Source: Methylomonas sp. AM2-LC
GTDB lineage: Bacteria; Pseudomonadota; Gammaproteobacteria; Methylococcales; Methylomonadaceae
Length of the DNA stretch: 64,000 nt
Direction: 5' to 3'
Assembly: GCF_039904985.1 (NCBI RefSeq)
Contig: NZ_CP157005.1
Coordinates: 1,240,001-1,304,000, forward strand
The position numbers and the translations under genes are program-made. The notes under the pieces are model-generated. The model did no database searches. It was not told where the DNA came from and saw nothing but the letters and a program-made list of their open reading frames with translations. Shown here one piece after another: positions 27,735 through 37,990 of this stretch; the first letter of the stretch is position 1, and every line of letters starts with the position of its first letter.

Positions 27735-28253
27735 ATGGCTGATAGTAGTCAGAAGTTTATTCAGCGAAATAGGGCGCCTCGCGTTCAAATCGAATATGAT
27801 GTTGAAGTCTATGGTTCTGCAAAAAAAGTACAGTTACCTTTTGTGATGGGGGTATTGTCTGATTTATCTGGTAAGCCAAGTGAAGCCCTTCCTCCTGTTG
27901 CGGATCGTAAATTATTGGAAATTGATGTGGATAACTTCAATGACCGACTAAAATCCATGAAGCCTAGAGTTGCATTTCAAGTAGAGAATACATTAACAGG
28001 TGAGGGTAACCTAAATGTTGATATTACTTTTGAAAGCATGGATGATTTTTCACCTGCTGCTGTGGCTAAAAAAGTAGCTGGTTTGGATAAAATTCTGGAA
28101 GCCAGAACTCAGTTAAATAATCTGATTACCTATATGGATGGTAAAACAGGCGCAGAAGAACTGATTGCCAGACTGGTGAATGATCCCGCTTTATTACAAA
28201 CCCTAGCGGCTTCGGCAAAACCAGCTGATGCTGCAGACTCGGCAGGAGAATAA
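27735..28253 (+). CDS. tssB: TssB (VipA): contractile sheath small subunit
   Basis: A 172-residue TssB/VipA protein, with RAPRVQIEYDVE at the N-terminus and the LPFVMGVLSDLSG motif. A clear AGGAGA ribosome-binding site precedes the ATG. With TssC it forms the contractile sheath around the Hcp tube. The next gene starts directly at its stop codon, so the two subunits are translationally coupled. Confidence 0.97.
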   Translation: MADSSQKFIQRNRAPRVQIEYDVEVYGSAKKVQLPFVMGVLSDLSGKPSEALPPVADRKLLEIDVDNFNDRLKSMKPRVAFQVENTLTGEGNLNVDITFESMDDFSPAAVAKKVAGLDKILEARTQLNNLITYMDGKTGAEELIARLVNDPALLQTLAASAKPADAADSAGE

Positions 28254-29744
28254 ATGATGGCCGAATTAGATAGCCAAAGCAGCCAAGGCGCAACACAAAC
28301 TCTTGAATATGATGATTTTTCTGCATTGTTATCCAAGGAGTTTAAGCCAGGTACAGAAGCAGCCAATCAGGTTACCTCCGCCGTATCTACGCTGGCTCAA
28401 TATGCTTTACAAGATGTTTCCAAAGTTTCTGACGATGCTATTAAGACTATACAAGCGATTATTGCCGGTTTAGATCAAAAAATTACCGAACAATTGAATC
28501 TGATTTTGCATAACCCGGATTTCCAAAAGCTGGAAGGCGCTTGGCGAGGATTGCATTATCTGGTTAACAATACCGAAACTGATGAAATGTTAAAAATTCG
28601 GGTCTTGAATATTTCTAAATCCGAATTAGGCAAAACCCTGAAAAAATTTAAAGGTACTGCTTGGGATCAAAGCCCACTCTTCAAAAAATTGTATGAAGAA
28701 GAATTTGGTACCTTTGGTGGCGAACCTTATGGTTGTTTGGTTGGTGATTATCATTTTGATCATAGTCCGCCAGATGTGGAATTATTGACTGAAATGTCTA
28801 AAATTAGTGCAGCATCGCATACGCCTTTCATTACCGGTGTAGCACCTACCGTTCTGCAAATGGAAAGCTGGTCAGAGTTAGCTAATCCGCGCGATTTGAC
28901 CAAAATATTCCAGACACCGGAATATGCTTCTTGGAAATCGTTACGCGAATCAGAAGACTCTCGTTATCTCGGTTTGGCTATGCCGCGTTTCTTAAGTCGC
29001 TTACCCTATGGAGCCAAAACTGATCCGGTAGAAGAGTTTGATTTTGAAGAAGACACTTCTGGCGCTAGCAGCAGTAACTATACTTGGTCTAACGCTGCTT
29101 ACGCTATGGCCGTCAATATCAATCGTTCATTTAAGATGTATGGTTGGTGTTCACGCATACGCGGTATTGAGTCGGGTGGTGCAGTGGAAGGTTTGCCAGT
29201 TCATAGCTTCCCAACCGATGACGGTGGGGTGGACATGAAATGTCCAACTGAAATTGCCATTACCGACAGGCGTGAAGCTGAATTGGCAAAAAGTGGTTTT
29301 ATGCCATTGATACATAAGAAAAATACTGATTTTGCAGCGTTTATTGGTGCTCAGTCATTACAAAAGCCTGCTGAATATGAAGATCCAGATGCGACCGCTA
29401 ACGCCAATTTAGCCGCGCGTTTACCGTATTTATTTGCTACCTGTCGTTTCGCGCATTATTTAAAATGTATGGTTCGCGATAAAATAGGTTCATTTAAAGA
29501 AAGAGATGATATGGAAGTCTGGCTTAATAGCTGGATCAGTCAATATGTGTTGCAAAATCCCGCAGTTGCTTCAGAGCAAGATAAAGCTATTCGCCCATTG
29601 GCGGGTGCTGAAGTCGTCGTGGAAGAAGTAGAAGGCAACCCCGGCTATTATCAATCCAAATTTTTTCTGAGACCGCATTATCAGCTGGAAGGGTTGACCG
29701 TTTCTTTGCGATTGACATCTAAGTTACCGTCTCAGAAAGGATAG
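28254..29744 (+). CDS. tssC: TssC (VipB): contractile sheath large subunit
   Basis: A 496-residue TssC/VipB protein with the family blocks LEGAWRGLHYLV, GEPYGCLVGDYHFDH and the C-terminal FLRPHYQLEGLTVSLRL. Two consecutive ATG codons lie at 28254 and 28257, immediately after the tssB stop. Length is standard and there is only one TssC, unlike Agrobacterium, which carries two. Confidence 0.97.
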   Translation: MMAELDSQSSQGATQTLEYDDFSALLSKEFKPGTEAANQVTSAVSTLAQYALQDVSKVSDDAIKTIQAIIAGLDQKITEQLNLILHNPDFQKLEGAWRGLHYLVNNTETDEMLKIRVLNISKSELGKTLKKFKGTAWDQSPLFKKLYEEEFGTFGGEPYGCLVGDYHFDHSPPDVELLTEMSKISAASHTPFITGVAPTVLQMESWSELANPRDLTKIFQTPEYASWKSLRESEDSRYLGLAMPRFLSRLPYGAKTDPVEEFDFEEDTSGASSSNYTWSNAAYAMAVNINRSFKMYGWCSRIRGIESGGAVEGLPVHSFPTDDGGVDMKCPTEIAITDRREAELAKSGFMPLIHKKNTDFAAFIGAQSLQKPAEYEDPDATANANLAARLPYLFATCRFAHYLKCMVRDKIGSFKERDDMEVWLNSWISQYVLQNPAVASEQDKAIRPLAGAEVVVEEVEGNPGYYQSKFFLRPHYQLEGLTVSLRLTSKLPSQKG

Positions 29745-29830
29745 CAATAAACTGTGTTTTTATGTAAATTGTAGTAAGCATTTGAATATTCACCTTAAGT
29801 TATTTTTGCTAGGTGACTATATATTTTGAA

Positions 29831-29846
29831 GCCCGGCTTGCCGGGC
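29831..29846 (+). promoter_or_regulatory. GC-rich hairpin upstream of hcp
   Basis: A 7-bp perfect stem, GCCCGGC/GCCGGGC, with a 2-base loop (or 6 bp with a 4-base loop) in the AT-rich tssC-hcp spacer. It lacks a T-tract, so it is more likely a partial attenuator or an RNA-stabilising structure at the 5' end of a processed hcp message than a full terminator. Confidence 0.5.
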
Positions 29847-29908
29847 AGGTGAATTATCAGGCTAATGTGCCTGTTTATTTTGAAATCAACTATTGATAAG
29901 GAAACATT

Positions 29909-30403
29909 ATGATTTTATTAAGTTTTGCAACAGAAATTAAAGGCGATTCCACTGTTGATGCTCACACTGACTGGATTACTGTTGACTCTCTGCAATGGGG
30001 CGTAGGTCGAGCCATTTCTGCTAGTGGTCAAGGTAAAGACCGTGACCCAAGTAATCCGTCTTTTTCAGAAGTAACCCTCACGAAATCAATGGACGTAGCA
30101 TCTGTCGATTTGTTTTCGCAGGCAACTTGTGGAAAAAGTTTAGGCACTGGCAAAATTCATTTTATACAAACGGGTGGTTCAGATGCTAAATCACAGGTTT
30201 ATTTAGAAATTGAGCTTGCTGAGTGTATTGTTAGTTCCTATTCGCAGTCTTCTGGTGGTGATAGGCCTCAAGAAAGTGTTTCTATCAATTTTAACCAATT
30301 AGTTATGAAATACAGTACTTTCAAAGATGGCAAAACCGTCGTAGCGGGTGCTTTCAAAGGATATGATTTGAAAACAAACGCCTATACTACGGCAATTAAA
30401 TAG
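29909..30403 (+). CDS. hcp: Hcp: T6SS inner-tube protein
   Basis: A 164-residue Hcp1-family protein, with the central GVGRAISASG and the SEVTLTKSMDVAS strand typical of tube-forming Hcp. Hexamers stack into the secreted tube and can carry small effectors in the lumen. It has a GATAAGGA ribosome-binding site and is bracketed by two hairpins (29831 and 30421), consistent with an independent, abundant transcript. There is no C-terminal effector extension. Confidence 0.97.
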   Translation: MILLSFATEIKGDSTVDAHTDWITVDSLQWGVGRAISASGQGKDRDPSNPSFSEVTLTKSMDVASVDLFSQATCGKSLGTGKIHFIQTGGSDAKSQVYLEIELAECIVSSYSQSSGGDRPQESVSINFNQLVMKYSTFKDGKTVVAGAFKGYDLKTNAYTTAIK

Positions 30404-30420
30404 TAAGTGATGATGTAAAC

Positions 30421-30448
30421 CTGACAGGCTTTCTTCTAAGCCTGTCAG
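30421..30448 (+). terminator. Hairpin after hcp
   Basis: An 11-bp perfect stem (CTGACAGGCTT/AAGCCTGTCAG) with a 6-base loop, 17 bp after the hcp stop. The following bases are TTCAATTA, only a weak T-tract. It probably terminates part of the transcripts and/or protects the hcp 3' end while allowing read-through to tagJ. Confidence 0.7.
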
Positions 30449-30479
30449 TTCAATTACTCCTAATTAAGGAGCCCATACT

Positions 30480-31286
30480 ATGCAGGACGTATTGCAGCTA
30501 ATCACTGATGGAAATCTGGATAGCGCATTGCAAAACACGCAGCAAAACATCCGGAAAAATCCGGCCGACCCCAAGTTGCGAATTTTATTATTTCAGTTGC
30601 TCTGTGTGCTGGGGCAATGGGATAAAGCCCTAAATCAGTTAAACGTGTTACGTGATTTAGATGCGTTGAGTTTGCTAATGGTGCAAACTTACGAGCAGGT
30701 ATTATTGTGTGAGGCTTTACGTAAACAAGTATTTTTAGCTAAACAAACCCCTTTAATTTTTGGGGAGCCGCAGGAATGGATTGCACTCATGTTGGAAGCT
30801 TTAGCTCTGGAAAGTAGAGGCGAGTTATTGCAGTCAGAGTCTTTACGGCAAAAAGCTTTAGAGCAAGTGCCAGCCAGTGCTGGTCAAATTGATGGTGTGC
30901 CTTTCGCATGGATTGCCGATGCGGATAGTCGCTTGGGACCTATGCTGGAAGCGATGATTAATGGGCGTTATTATTGGATTCCTTTTCAGCAAATAAGCCA
31001 AATTGTCATTGAAAAGCCAGTGGATTTACGTGATATGGTCTGGATACCTGCTAATTTTACATGGGTTAACGAAGGCGAAGCCAGTGGCTTTATCCCTTGT
31101 CGCTATCCTGGTTCAGAACTGGCTGATGATGCCCGCATTAAGTTATCACGTCTGACAGATTGGCTTGATAGTGGTGAAGGTATTTCCCGAGGCTATGGGC
31201 AACGTTTGTTTGCAACTGATGTTGATGATTACGCTTTACTTGATGTGCGTAAAATTGAGTTTATGACCGTACCAGAGATCGAGTAA
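30480..31286 (+). CDS. tagJ: TagJ (ImpE): T6SS accessory sheath-binding protein
   Basis: A 268-residue ImpE/SciE-family protein: helical N-terminal half (LITDGNLDSALQNTQQNIRKNP, TPR-like) and a C-terminal ImpE domain with GRYYWIPFQQISQI and the AEFTWVNEGEASGFIPCRYPGSE-like block. In Pseudomonas TagJ binds the TssB sheath N-terminus and is thought to modulate ClpV recycling. The last base of its stop codon is the first base of the next ATG. Confidence 0.92.
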   Translation: MQDVLQLITDGNLDSALQNTQQNIRKNPADPKLRILLFQLLCVLGQWDKALNQLNVLRDLDALSLLMVQTYEQVLLCEALRKQVFLAKQTPLIFGEPQEWIALMLEALALESRGELLQSESLRQKALEQVPASAGQIDGVPFAWIADADSRLGPMLEAMINGRYYWIPFQQISQIVIEKPVDLRDMVWIPANFTWVNEGEASGFIPCRYPGSELADDARIKLSRLTDWLDSGEGISRGYGQRLFATDVDDYALLDVRKIEFMTVPEIE

Positions 31287-31789
31287 TGGCAGAACTTTTG
31301 CAGTCGGAGCGTTTACAGCCTTCTTTGCTTGATCGGCTTACTGATGAAGACCCTCTCGCACATAATGAATCCCGTGAGCAACGCGTTTTGTCATCGCGTC
31401 AGCTGAGACAAAGTGTGTTACGCGATCTACGCTGGCTATTAAATACCACTGGTATTGACAATATAATTGATTTAACCGACTACCCTTTTGTAGCTAATTC
31501 AGTCGTCAATTATGGTTCACCGCTGATATCGGGTGTCACTCTTTCCGGTATTGATGTGTCTAAAATCGTCAGAAAAGTTAGACAGGCCATTATCGATTTT
31601 GAACCAAGAATCATAGCAAATACTCTGAAAGTTGATTTGGTTGTTGACGATAAAAAGATGAGTGATAATGCTCTGTCATTTCAAATTGAAGGCGATTTAT
31701 GGGCGCAACCCTTGCCATTGCATTTATATATTCGTTCAGATATTGATCTGGAAACAGGTGAATTTACAGTTAAAGATTTAGGGTTTTAG
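31286..31789 (+). CDS. tssE: TssE: gp25-like baseplate protein
   Basis: A 167-residue gp25-like lysozyme-fold protein (the family is not enzymatic). It has the typical SVLRDLRWLLNTTGI motif and the IVRKVRQAIIDFEPRI helix. It joins TssF/TssG in the baseplate wedge and starts sheath polymerisation. It overlaps tagJ by one base and precedes tssF by 2 bp, so this is a tight operon. Confidence 0.96.
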   Translation: MAELLQSERLQPSLLDRLTDEDPLAHNESREQRVLSSRQLRQSVLRDLRWLLNTTGIDNIIDLTDYPFVANSVVNYGSPLISGVTLSGIDVSKIVRKVRQAIIDFEPRIIANTLKVDLVVDDKKMSDNALSFQIEGDLWAQPLPLHLYIRSDIDLETGEFTVKDLGF

Positions 31790-31791
31790 TT

Positions 31792-33678
31792 ATGGATCCG
31801 AGACTGCTGAAATACTATAACCGAGAATTGCAGCATGTCCGTGAAGTAGGGATGGAGTTTGCTGCTGAGTTTCCTAAGATCGCGGCCAGATTAGGCTTGG
31901 ATGCTTTTGATTGTTCTGACCCTTATGTTGAAAGGCTGTTGGAGGGTTTTGCGTTTATGGCTGCGCGTGTGCAGCTGAAAATCGATTCGGAGTTTTCTGA
32001 TTTTACTCAACAGTTACTGCAGATTATCTATCCACATTACCTAGCGGCAACGCCTTCTATGACCATTGTTGAGTTCAAGCCGGACTTGACAGATGCAGGG
32101 TTGGCGAAAGGCTTTATGGTTCCGAAAGATACCAGTCTGCGCAGTCAGATAAGTAAAGGGCAGCAAACCGCTTGCGAATATCGTACAGGTCATCCCGTAC
32201 AAATATTTCCCTTGCAAATTTCTCAAGTTGAATATTTGCCTACCTTGGCAGCTATTTCTAATTGTGGGTTGGCTTCTGCTAAACATTTGCAGCATAGTAA
32301 AGCCGCTATTCGCATTGTGCTAAAAACCACCACCGGAATCAGCTTTCAGCAATTGCCGTTGGAAAAATTAGCCATATTTCTAAGGGGAGGTGGCGGTGTT
32401 CCTTATCGTTTATATGAACAATTTTTGGCAAATACGCATGCATTAGCCGCTAAGTTTGGTGAAGGTAATGCCAGCCAAGTTCACTATGCTGACGGGCGTT
32501 TAATACGAAGTATGGGCTTTGATCCAGAAGAAGCCTTGTTAAAACACACGCCGCGTTCATTTCATGGCTATCGGATTTTACAGGAATATTTCTCTTTTCC
32601 TGAACGTTACTTGTTTGTTGAACTGAATGGCTTGGCTGAATTAATAGCGGAATGTGATAGCGATGAAATCGAATTGTTTGTATTGCTGAATCGTAGTGAC
32701 GCACAATTGATTAATGCGCTCGATAAATCTAATTTTGCTTTATTTTGCACGCCCGCAATTAATCTGTTCCCTAAAAGATCAGATCGTATTCACGTAGATC
32801 ATCGTCAATCAGAATATCATATTGTGGTAGATCGTACGCGGCCTATGGACTATGAAGTGTTCAGTGTTAATGATGTGGCTGCCTATGGTGTAAGTCAAAA
32901 CAGTGAACAGCCTGTTTTACCCTTTTATGGATCTAAAACTGCTTATCAAAATCTCGGTGAAACTGCTTTTTTCACCTTGCATAGACAGAAACGTATCTTA
33001 TCTGCAAAGCAACGCCGGGAAGGTGTGCGTTCTAGTTTTATCGGCAGTGAATTATTTATTTCGCTGGTTGATTCTGCCCAAGCCCCTTATGCGAGTTCAA
33101 TTACGCAACTTGGATTGGAAACATTATGCAGTAATCGTGATTTGCCCTTAGTGATGCCTGTCGGTGTAGGCGAAACCGATTTTAATTTACAGATTAGTTC
33201 TCCTGTTAAGTCTATTCGTTGTATTGCGGGTCCAACCAGACCGATTCCAGCTGCTTATGAAGGCGAAACTATCTGGAAATTGATCAACCATCTTTCCTTA
33301 AATTACCTGTCTTTACTGGATACCGACGCCAAGACCGGTGCTGCATCGTTGCGCGAATTGTTAAGATTGTACGCTGACAATATGGAGCCCTCAGTTAAAA
33401 AGCAGATTGAAGGGGTAATTTCAGTGAGTGCAAAAAATGTGGTTCGACGCATTGATTCCAAAGGCCCGTTGGTGTTTGGTCGGGGACTCGAAGTTTCTGT
33501 ACTTTTGGATGAATCCGCGTTTGAAGGTGGTGGCTATTTTCTATTAGGAACCGTATTGGAGCAGTTTTTTGTCCAATACGTCTCGATTAATTCTTTTATT
33601 GAAACAGTGATATGCACAACTGATCGTGGTGAAGTAGCGCGCTGGCCTGTGAGAATCGGATGTCGACAAACTTTCTAA
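31792..33678 (+). CDS. tssF: TssF: T6SS baseplate protein
   Basis: A 628-residue TssF/VasA protein. The start MDPRLLKYYNRELQHVREVG and the AAEFPKIAARLGL and DPYVERLLEGFAFMAARVQ blocks are canonical. TssF pairs with TssG in the wedge. The C-terminus overlaps tssG by 19 bp. Confidence 0.97.
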   Translation: MDPRLLKYYNRELQHVREVGMEFAAEFPKIAARLGLDAFDCSDPYVERLLEGFAFMAARVQLKIDSEFSDFTQQLLQIIYPHYLAATPSMTIVEFKPDLTDAGLAKGFMVPKDTSLRSQISKGQQTACEYRTGHPVQIFPLQISQVEYLPTLAAISNCGLASAKHLQHSKAAIRIVLKTTTGISFQQLPLEKLAIFLRGGGGVPYRLYEQFLANTHALAAKFGEGNASQVHYADGRLIRSMGFDPEEALLKHTPRSFHGYRILQEYFSFPERYLFVELNGLAELIAECDSDEIELFVLLNRSDAQLINALDKSNFALFCTPAINLFPKRSDRIHVDHRQSEYHIVVDRTRPMDYEVFSVNDVAAYGVSQNSEQPVLPFYGSKTAYQNLGETAFFTLHRQKRILSAKQRREGVRSSFIGSELFISLVDSAQAPYASSITQLGLETLCSNRDLPLVMPVGVGETDFNLQISSPVKSIRCIAGPTRPIPAAYEGETIWKLINHLSLNYLSLLDTDAKTGAASLRELLRLYADNMEPSVKKQIEGVISVSAKNVVRRIDSKGPLVFGRGLEVSVLLDESAFEGGGYFLLGTVLEQFFVQYVSINSFIETVICTTDRGEVARWPVRIGCRQTF

Positions 33679-34712
33679 TTAGTCAACTTGAAGAAGATGC
33701 TACCCGCTTCGATTTTTTCGAAGCGTTGCGCTTGATCGAGTGCCTAAATGCAGACAAGCCGCGCTTGGGCACCAGTCTTAAAGTCAGTGATGATCCCGTG
33801 CGCTTAACTCAATTTCCTGAGCTGGAATTTCCTGCTTCAACATTGAATAGCTACACCTCTGCTGATCATTCATCAGGTACACCGCATTTAGCGGTCAATT
33901 TTATGGGGTTGTTCGGTCCAAATGGACCTTTGCCCTTGCATATAACAGAATATGTGCGTGAAAGATTAAGACATAACCACGATCCGACTTTTTCACGCTT
34001 TGCAGATATTTTTCATCATCGTATGATTAGTCTGTTTTATCGAGCCTGGGCTAATACGCAGCCAACTGTGCAATATGATAGACCTGAATCTGATCGGTTC
34101 AAGTTTTATATTGGTAGCTTTTTGGGAATAGCTAACGCAGCTAATCAAGATCGTGACGCTCTGAATGATCGTGCAAAGCTTTTTTATAGCGGACATTTTT
34201 CTGCTAAGACTAAACATGCGGCTGGATTGCTAGCTATTGTTGCCGATGCGCTTAGGTTGCGTGTACGTATTGAGGAGTTTGTGGGGGAATGGATGGCCAT
34301 TATGCGAGCCGATCAAACCCGCTTGGGAATGAGTGCTGACATTGCCAGTTTAGGACAATCGGCCTTAATTGGGGCATCTGTTTGGGGATGTCAGCATAAA
34401 TTCAGATTGGTGCTTGGGCCTTTAAAGCTGACAACATATCTGGCTTTGTTACCTGGAGAGCAGTTATTAACAAAGCTGATTGCTATTGTGAGTAATTACA
34501 TAGGCAACGAACTCGTTTGGGATACACAGCTCATATTGGAAAGCTGCGAAGTACCTAGGGAATTAGCATTGGGCAAACCGATAGTTTCAGAAAATCTGAA
34601 CATTAATACTGAAGCCCAGTTGGGTTGGAGTATGTGGTTGGGGCCAAGATCCAGTCAGTCGGATGCAGATGATTTGATGCTAAACCCTTTTTTTTGCGTT
34701 AATACTTCTTAG
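33660..34712 (+). CDS. tssG: TssG: T6SS baseplate protein
   Basis: A 350-residue TssG/VasB protein with the FFEALRLIEC N-terminal motif and the NFMGLFGPNGPLPLHITEYVRER block. It starts inside the end of tssF (19-bp overlap), typical of T6SS operons. With TssF it forms the wedge core contacting TssK. Confidence 0.97.
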   Translation: MSTNFLISQLEEDATRFDFFEALRLIECLNADKPRLGTSLKVSDDPVRLTQFPELEFPASTLNSYTSADHSSGTPHLAVNFMGLFGPNGPLPLHITEYVRERLRHNHDPTFSRFADIFHHRMISLFYRAWANTQPTVQYDRPESDRFKFYIGSFLGIANAANQDRDALNDRAKLFYSGHFSAKTKHAAGLLAIVADALRLRVRIEEFVGEWMAIMRADQTRLGMSADIASLGQSALIGASVWGCQHKFRLVLGPLKLTTYLALLPGEQLLTKLIAIVSNYIGNELVWDTQLILESCEVPRELALGKPIVSENLNINTEAQLGWSMWLGPRSSQSDADDLMLNPFFCVNTS

Positions 34713-34862
34713 ATAGATGTTACAAAAGTCACAATTTTACTTCGGTTTAATTCGGATCGAAGATGATTGCCTGACTTATGCATAGCTAGCTCGTTGCGGC
34801 TAGGGCTTAATTATTAAACTGATCGCTGAACAAAAAATTGATACCAAATAGGAATATACACA

Positions 34863-37559
34863 ATGGCAGATATTAGTAGAGTCAAATTGTTTGGAAAATT
34901 AAACCGTTTAGGTTACAAAGCTATCGAAGGGGCAACGGTATTTTGTAAGTTGAGAGGTAATCCTTATGTGGAGTTAGTTCACTGGTTGAATCAGATTGTA
35001 CAACTACCCGATTCAGATCTGCATAGAGTGATCAAACATTACGGTTTGGATACTTCGCGTATTGCCAAAGAAATTACTGAATCACTGGATCGTTTGCCAC
35101 GCGGATCTACCTCGATCTCTGATTTTTCGCAGCATATTGAAGACAGTGTTGAACGGGGTTGGGTTTATGGCACTTTGATGTTTGGTGAAGGTCAAGTGCG
35201 GACCGGACATCTATTGGTTGGTATGTTGAAAACCAAGGCATTACGTAACGAATTGGTGAGTATTTCTAAAGAATTCGAAAAAATCAAGCCAGATTTGCTG
35301 ACCGATGAGTTGGCGGGTATCACCGCGGGTTCACCGGAAGACGGATTGGCTGCTTCGGATGGTTTTCAATCTGGCGCAACGCCAGGCGAAGCGAGTGGAG
35401 CTATTGCTCCTGCTGCAATGGGTAAACAAGAAGCGCTTAAACAATTTACCGTTGATCTGACAGAGCAGGCGCGTAATGGAAAAATCGATCCCATTGTAGG
35501 TCGGGAAGAGGAAATTAGGCAGGTAATTGATATCCTGATGCGTCGTCGCCAAAATAATCCAATTTTGACTGGTGAGGCAGGGGTTGGTAAAACGGCGGTC
35601 GTGGAAGGTTTTGCATTAAAAATTGTGGCTGGTGATGTGCCTCCTGCCTTGCGTGACGTTAGCTTACGTACTTTGGATGTCGGACTGCTACAAGCGGGTG
35701 CCAGCATGAAGGGCGAGTTTGAAAACCGTTTGCGACAAGTTATTGAAGAAGTACAATCTTCGCCAAAACCCATCATTTTATTTATAGATGAGGCGCATAC
35801 GCTGGTAGGTGCTGGCGGTGCTGCCGGAACAGGTGATGCGGCTAATTTGTTAAAACCGGCTTTAGCGCGTGGCGCTTTGCGTACGGTTGCAGCGACAACG
35901 TGGGCCGAATATAAAAAGCATATCGAAAAAGATCCAGCGTTAACGCGTCGTTTCCAAGTTGTACAAGTGCATGAGCCTAGTGAGGAAAAAGCTATACGCA
36001 TGATGCGTGGCGTAGTTTCTGTACAGGAAAAACATCATCAAGTATTAATTTTGGATGAGGCCCTGGAAGCTGCCGTTAAATTATCTCATCGTTATATTCC
36101 TGCCAGACAACTTCCCGATAAAGCTGTTAGCTTGCTAGATACAGCCTGTGCTAGAGTGGGAATAAGTCAATTTGCTGTTCCGGCTGAAGTGGATGATTCT
36201 CGTAAGCGCATAGAGGCTTTGGAAACTGAGTTACAAATTATTGGGCGGGAAAAAGCGGTAGGTATCGATGTTGTTGTTAGAGAACAATTGGCTAGTGAAA
36301 AATTGGATGCAGAGAAGCTGATTTTAGCTGAGCTTGAAACGCGTTGGAATGCTGAAAAAGAATTGGTTGGCAAAATTTTAGATTTGCGTAGCAAACTTAG
36401 AGCTGCAGGGCACGCTGTAGATAGTGCTTCGACAGTAGAGGCAGCAGAATCACAAGCTTTAGAGCCAGAACAACGCGAAGCATTACTTGCGGAATTAAAA
36501 GATTTACAAGACCAGTTACACGCCCAGCAAGGTGAATCGCCTTTAATACTGCCCACTGTTGATCAGCACGCAGTCGGCTCGGTAGTTCAAGATTGGACGG
36601 GTATTCCTGTTGGTCGTATGGTGAAAAATGAAATCGAAACGGTGTTAAAACTGGCTGATTTATTAGAGCAGCGTATTATTGGGCAGCGTCATGCTTTGGA
36701 TATGATAGCCAAACGCATTCAGACTTCAAGAGCCGGATTGGATAACCCCAATAAACCGATAGGTGTGTTTATGCTGGCTGGTACGTCTGGTGTGGGTAAA
36801 ACCGAGACCGCTTTGGCTCTGGCAGAAATTCTATATGGTGGTGAGCAGAATGTTATTACCATTAATATGAGTGAGTATCAGGAAGCGCATACCGTATCTA
36901 CGCTGAAAGGGGCTCCTCCTGGATATGTGGGTTATGGTGAAGGTGGGGTTTTAACCGAAGCGGTAAGACGTCGTCCCTACAGTGTGGTATTACTGGATGA
37001 GGTGGAAAAGGCACATCCAGATGTACATGAAGTATTTTTTCAAGTATTTGATAAAGGCTGGATGGAAGACGGCGAAGGACGTGTCATTGATTTTAAGAAT
37101 ACCTTAATTTTACTGACTACCAATGCAGGTACCGAACTCATCAGCAATTTGTGTAAAGATCCTGATCTAATGCCAGAACCTGAAGGTATTGCTAAAGCTT
37201 TACGTGAACCTTTGTTAAAAGTGTTCCCACCGGCTTTATTAGGTCGTTTAGTGGTGATTCCTTATTATCCATTGAATGATGAAATGATAGGTTCAATTAC
37301 TAAGCTACAATTGCGCCGCATCGAAAAACGCATTGTGGAGCATCATAAAATTCCATTCAGTTATAGTGATGATGTCATAAAGCTGATTGCCAGCCGTTGT
37401 ACGGAATTGGAAAGTGGTGGGCGTATGATAGATGCCATCCTGACCAATACTATGCTGCCGAGCATTAGTTCTGAATTCTTAACGCGTATGATGGAAGGTA
37501 ATGCTGTTGAGAAAGTGCATGTCGGCGTTGTGGATGGGGAATTTGTTTACGAGTTTTAA
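34863..37559 (+). CDS. clpV: ClpV/TssH: T6SS sheath-recycling AAA+ ATPase
   Basis: 898 residues with the T6SS-specific ClpV layout: an N-terminal Clp-N domain beginning MADISRVKLFGKLN, two AAA+ modules (Walker A GEAGVGKT near 237-244 and GTSGVGKT near 640-647), and a coiled-coil M-domain in between (about 410-545). It disassembles contracted TssB/C sheath. It lies 150 bp after tssG in the same direction; no strong terminator is seen between them. Confidence 0.97.
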   Translation: MADISRVKLFGKLNRLGYKAIEGATVFCKLRGNPYVELVHWLNQIVQLPDSDLHRVIKHYGLDTSRIAKEITESLDRLPRGSTSISDFSQHIEDSVERGWVYGTLMFGEGQVRTGHLLVGMLKTKALRNELVSISKEFEKIKPDLLTDELAGITAGSPEDGLAASDGFQSGATPGEASGAIAPAAMGKQEALKQFTVDLTEQARNGKIDPIVGREEEIRQVIDILMRRRQNNPILTGEAGVGKTAVVEGFALKIVAGDVPPALRDVSLRTLDVGLLQAGASMKGEFENRLRQVIEEVQSSPKPIILFIDEAHTLVGAGGAAGTGDAANLLKPALARGALRTVAATTWAEYKKHIEKDPALTRRFQVVQVHEPSEEKAIRMMRGVVSVQEKHHQVLILDEALEAAVKLSHRYIPARQLPDKAVSLLDTACARVGISQFAVPAEVDDSRKRIEALETELQIIGREKAVGIDVVVREQLASEKLDAEKLILAELETRWNAEKELVGKILDLRSKLRAAGHAVDSASTVEAAESQALEPEQREALLAELKDLQDQLHAQQGESPLILPTVDQHAVGSVVQDWTGIPVGRMVKNEIETVLKLADLLEQRIIGQRHALDMIAKRIQTSRAGLDNPNKPIGVFMLAGTSGVGKTETALALAEILYGGEQNVITINMSEYQEAHTVSTLKGAPPGYVGYGEGGVLTEAVRRRPYSVVLLDEVEKAHPDVHEVFFQVFDKGWMEDGEGRVIDFKNTLILLTTNAGTELISNLCKDPDLMPEPEGIAKALREPLLKVFPPALLGRLVVIPYYPLNDEMIGSITKLQLRRIEKRIVEHHKIPFSYSDDVIKLIASRCTELESGGRMIDAILTNTMLPSISSEFLTRMMEGNAVEKVHVGVVDGEFVYEF

Positions 37560-37990
37560 GTCGAACTAATTAATTGGGGCTTAACCTTATTTGTTTGGTT
37601 TTCGCTATACAAATTGAGATGCTCGGTACAAACGTGAACTAAAATGACTGTTTGTGCTGAGCCTATCAGCGTAATTCTTTCTAAGGATTTAAGCTTTAGT
37701 TCTGGGTTGTGCGTGTTGAGTATGCATGTGCAATTCTCTATACTTTCCGGGCAAATATCTATTCAGGCTTCTTGGTTCTAATCGTCAAAGTAATTAGCTA
37801 AGTATCTGTTTTTTGATAAACTAGCTGAATAGTGGTTTATCTGCGCGATAAACAAAGATTGTTAGCTGTGGATAGACTATGAAGAATGCACTGAGTTTAG
37901 GGTTTGATTTTGACATTGCATTACAAAAAACATTTGCTAGATAATAAAAATTTATTGTTATAAAAAGCGATAGGGTATTAGGGGATTTAT
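37560..37990. other. Intergenic region after clpV
   Basis: 431 bp with no gene I can support. A 13-bp imperfect stem (37621-37633 with 37650-37662, two G-U pairs, 16-base loop) could be a weak terminator or RNA structure, but no T-tract follows. The last ~60 bp should hold the promoter and ribosome-binding site (AGGGGAT at 37978-37984) of the next gene. Confidence 0.5.

Noticed and set aside
35366..36001. Long 211-residue minus-strand frame inside clpV
   Set aside because: It lies entirely inside a clear ClpV coding sequence and shows no domain or ribosome-binding site.
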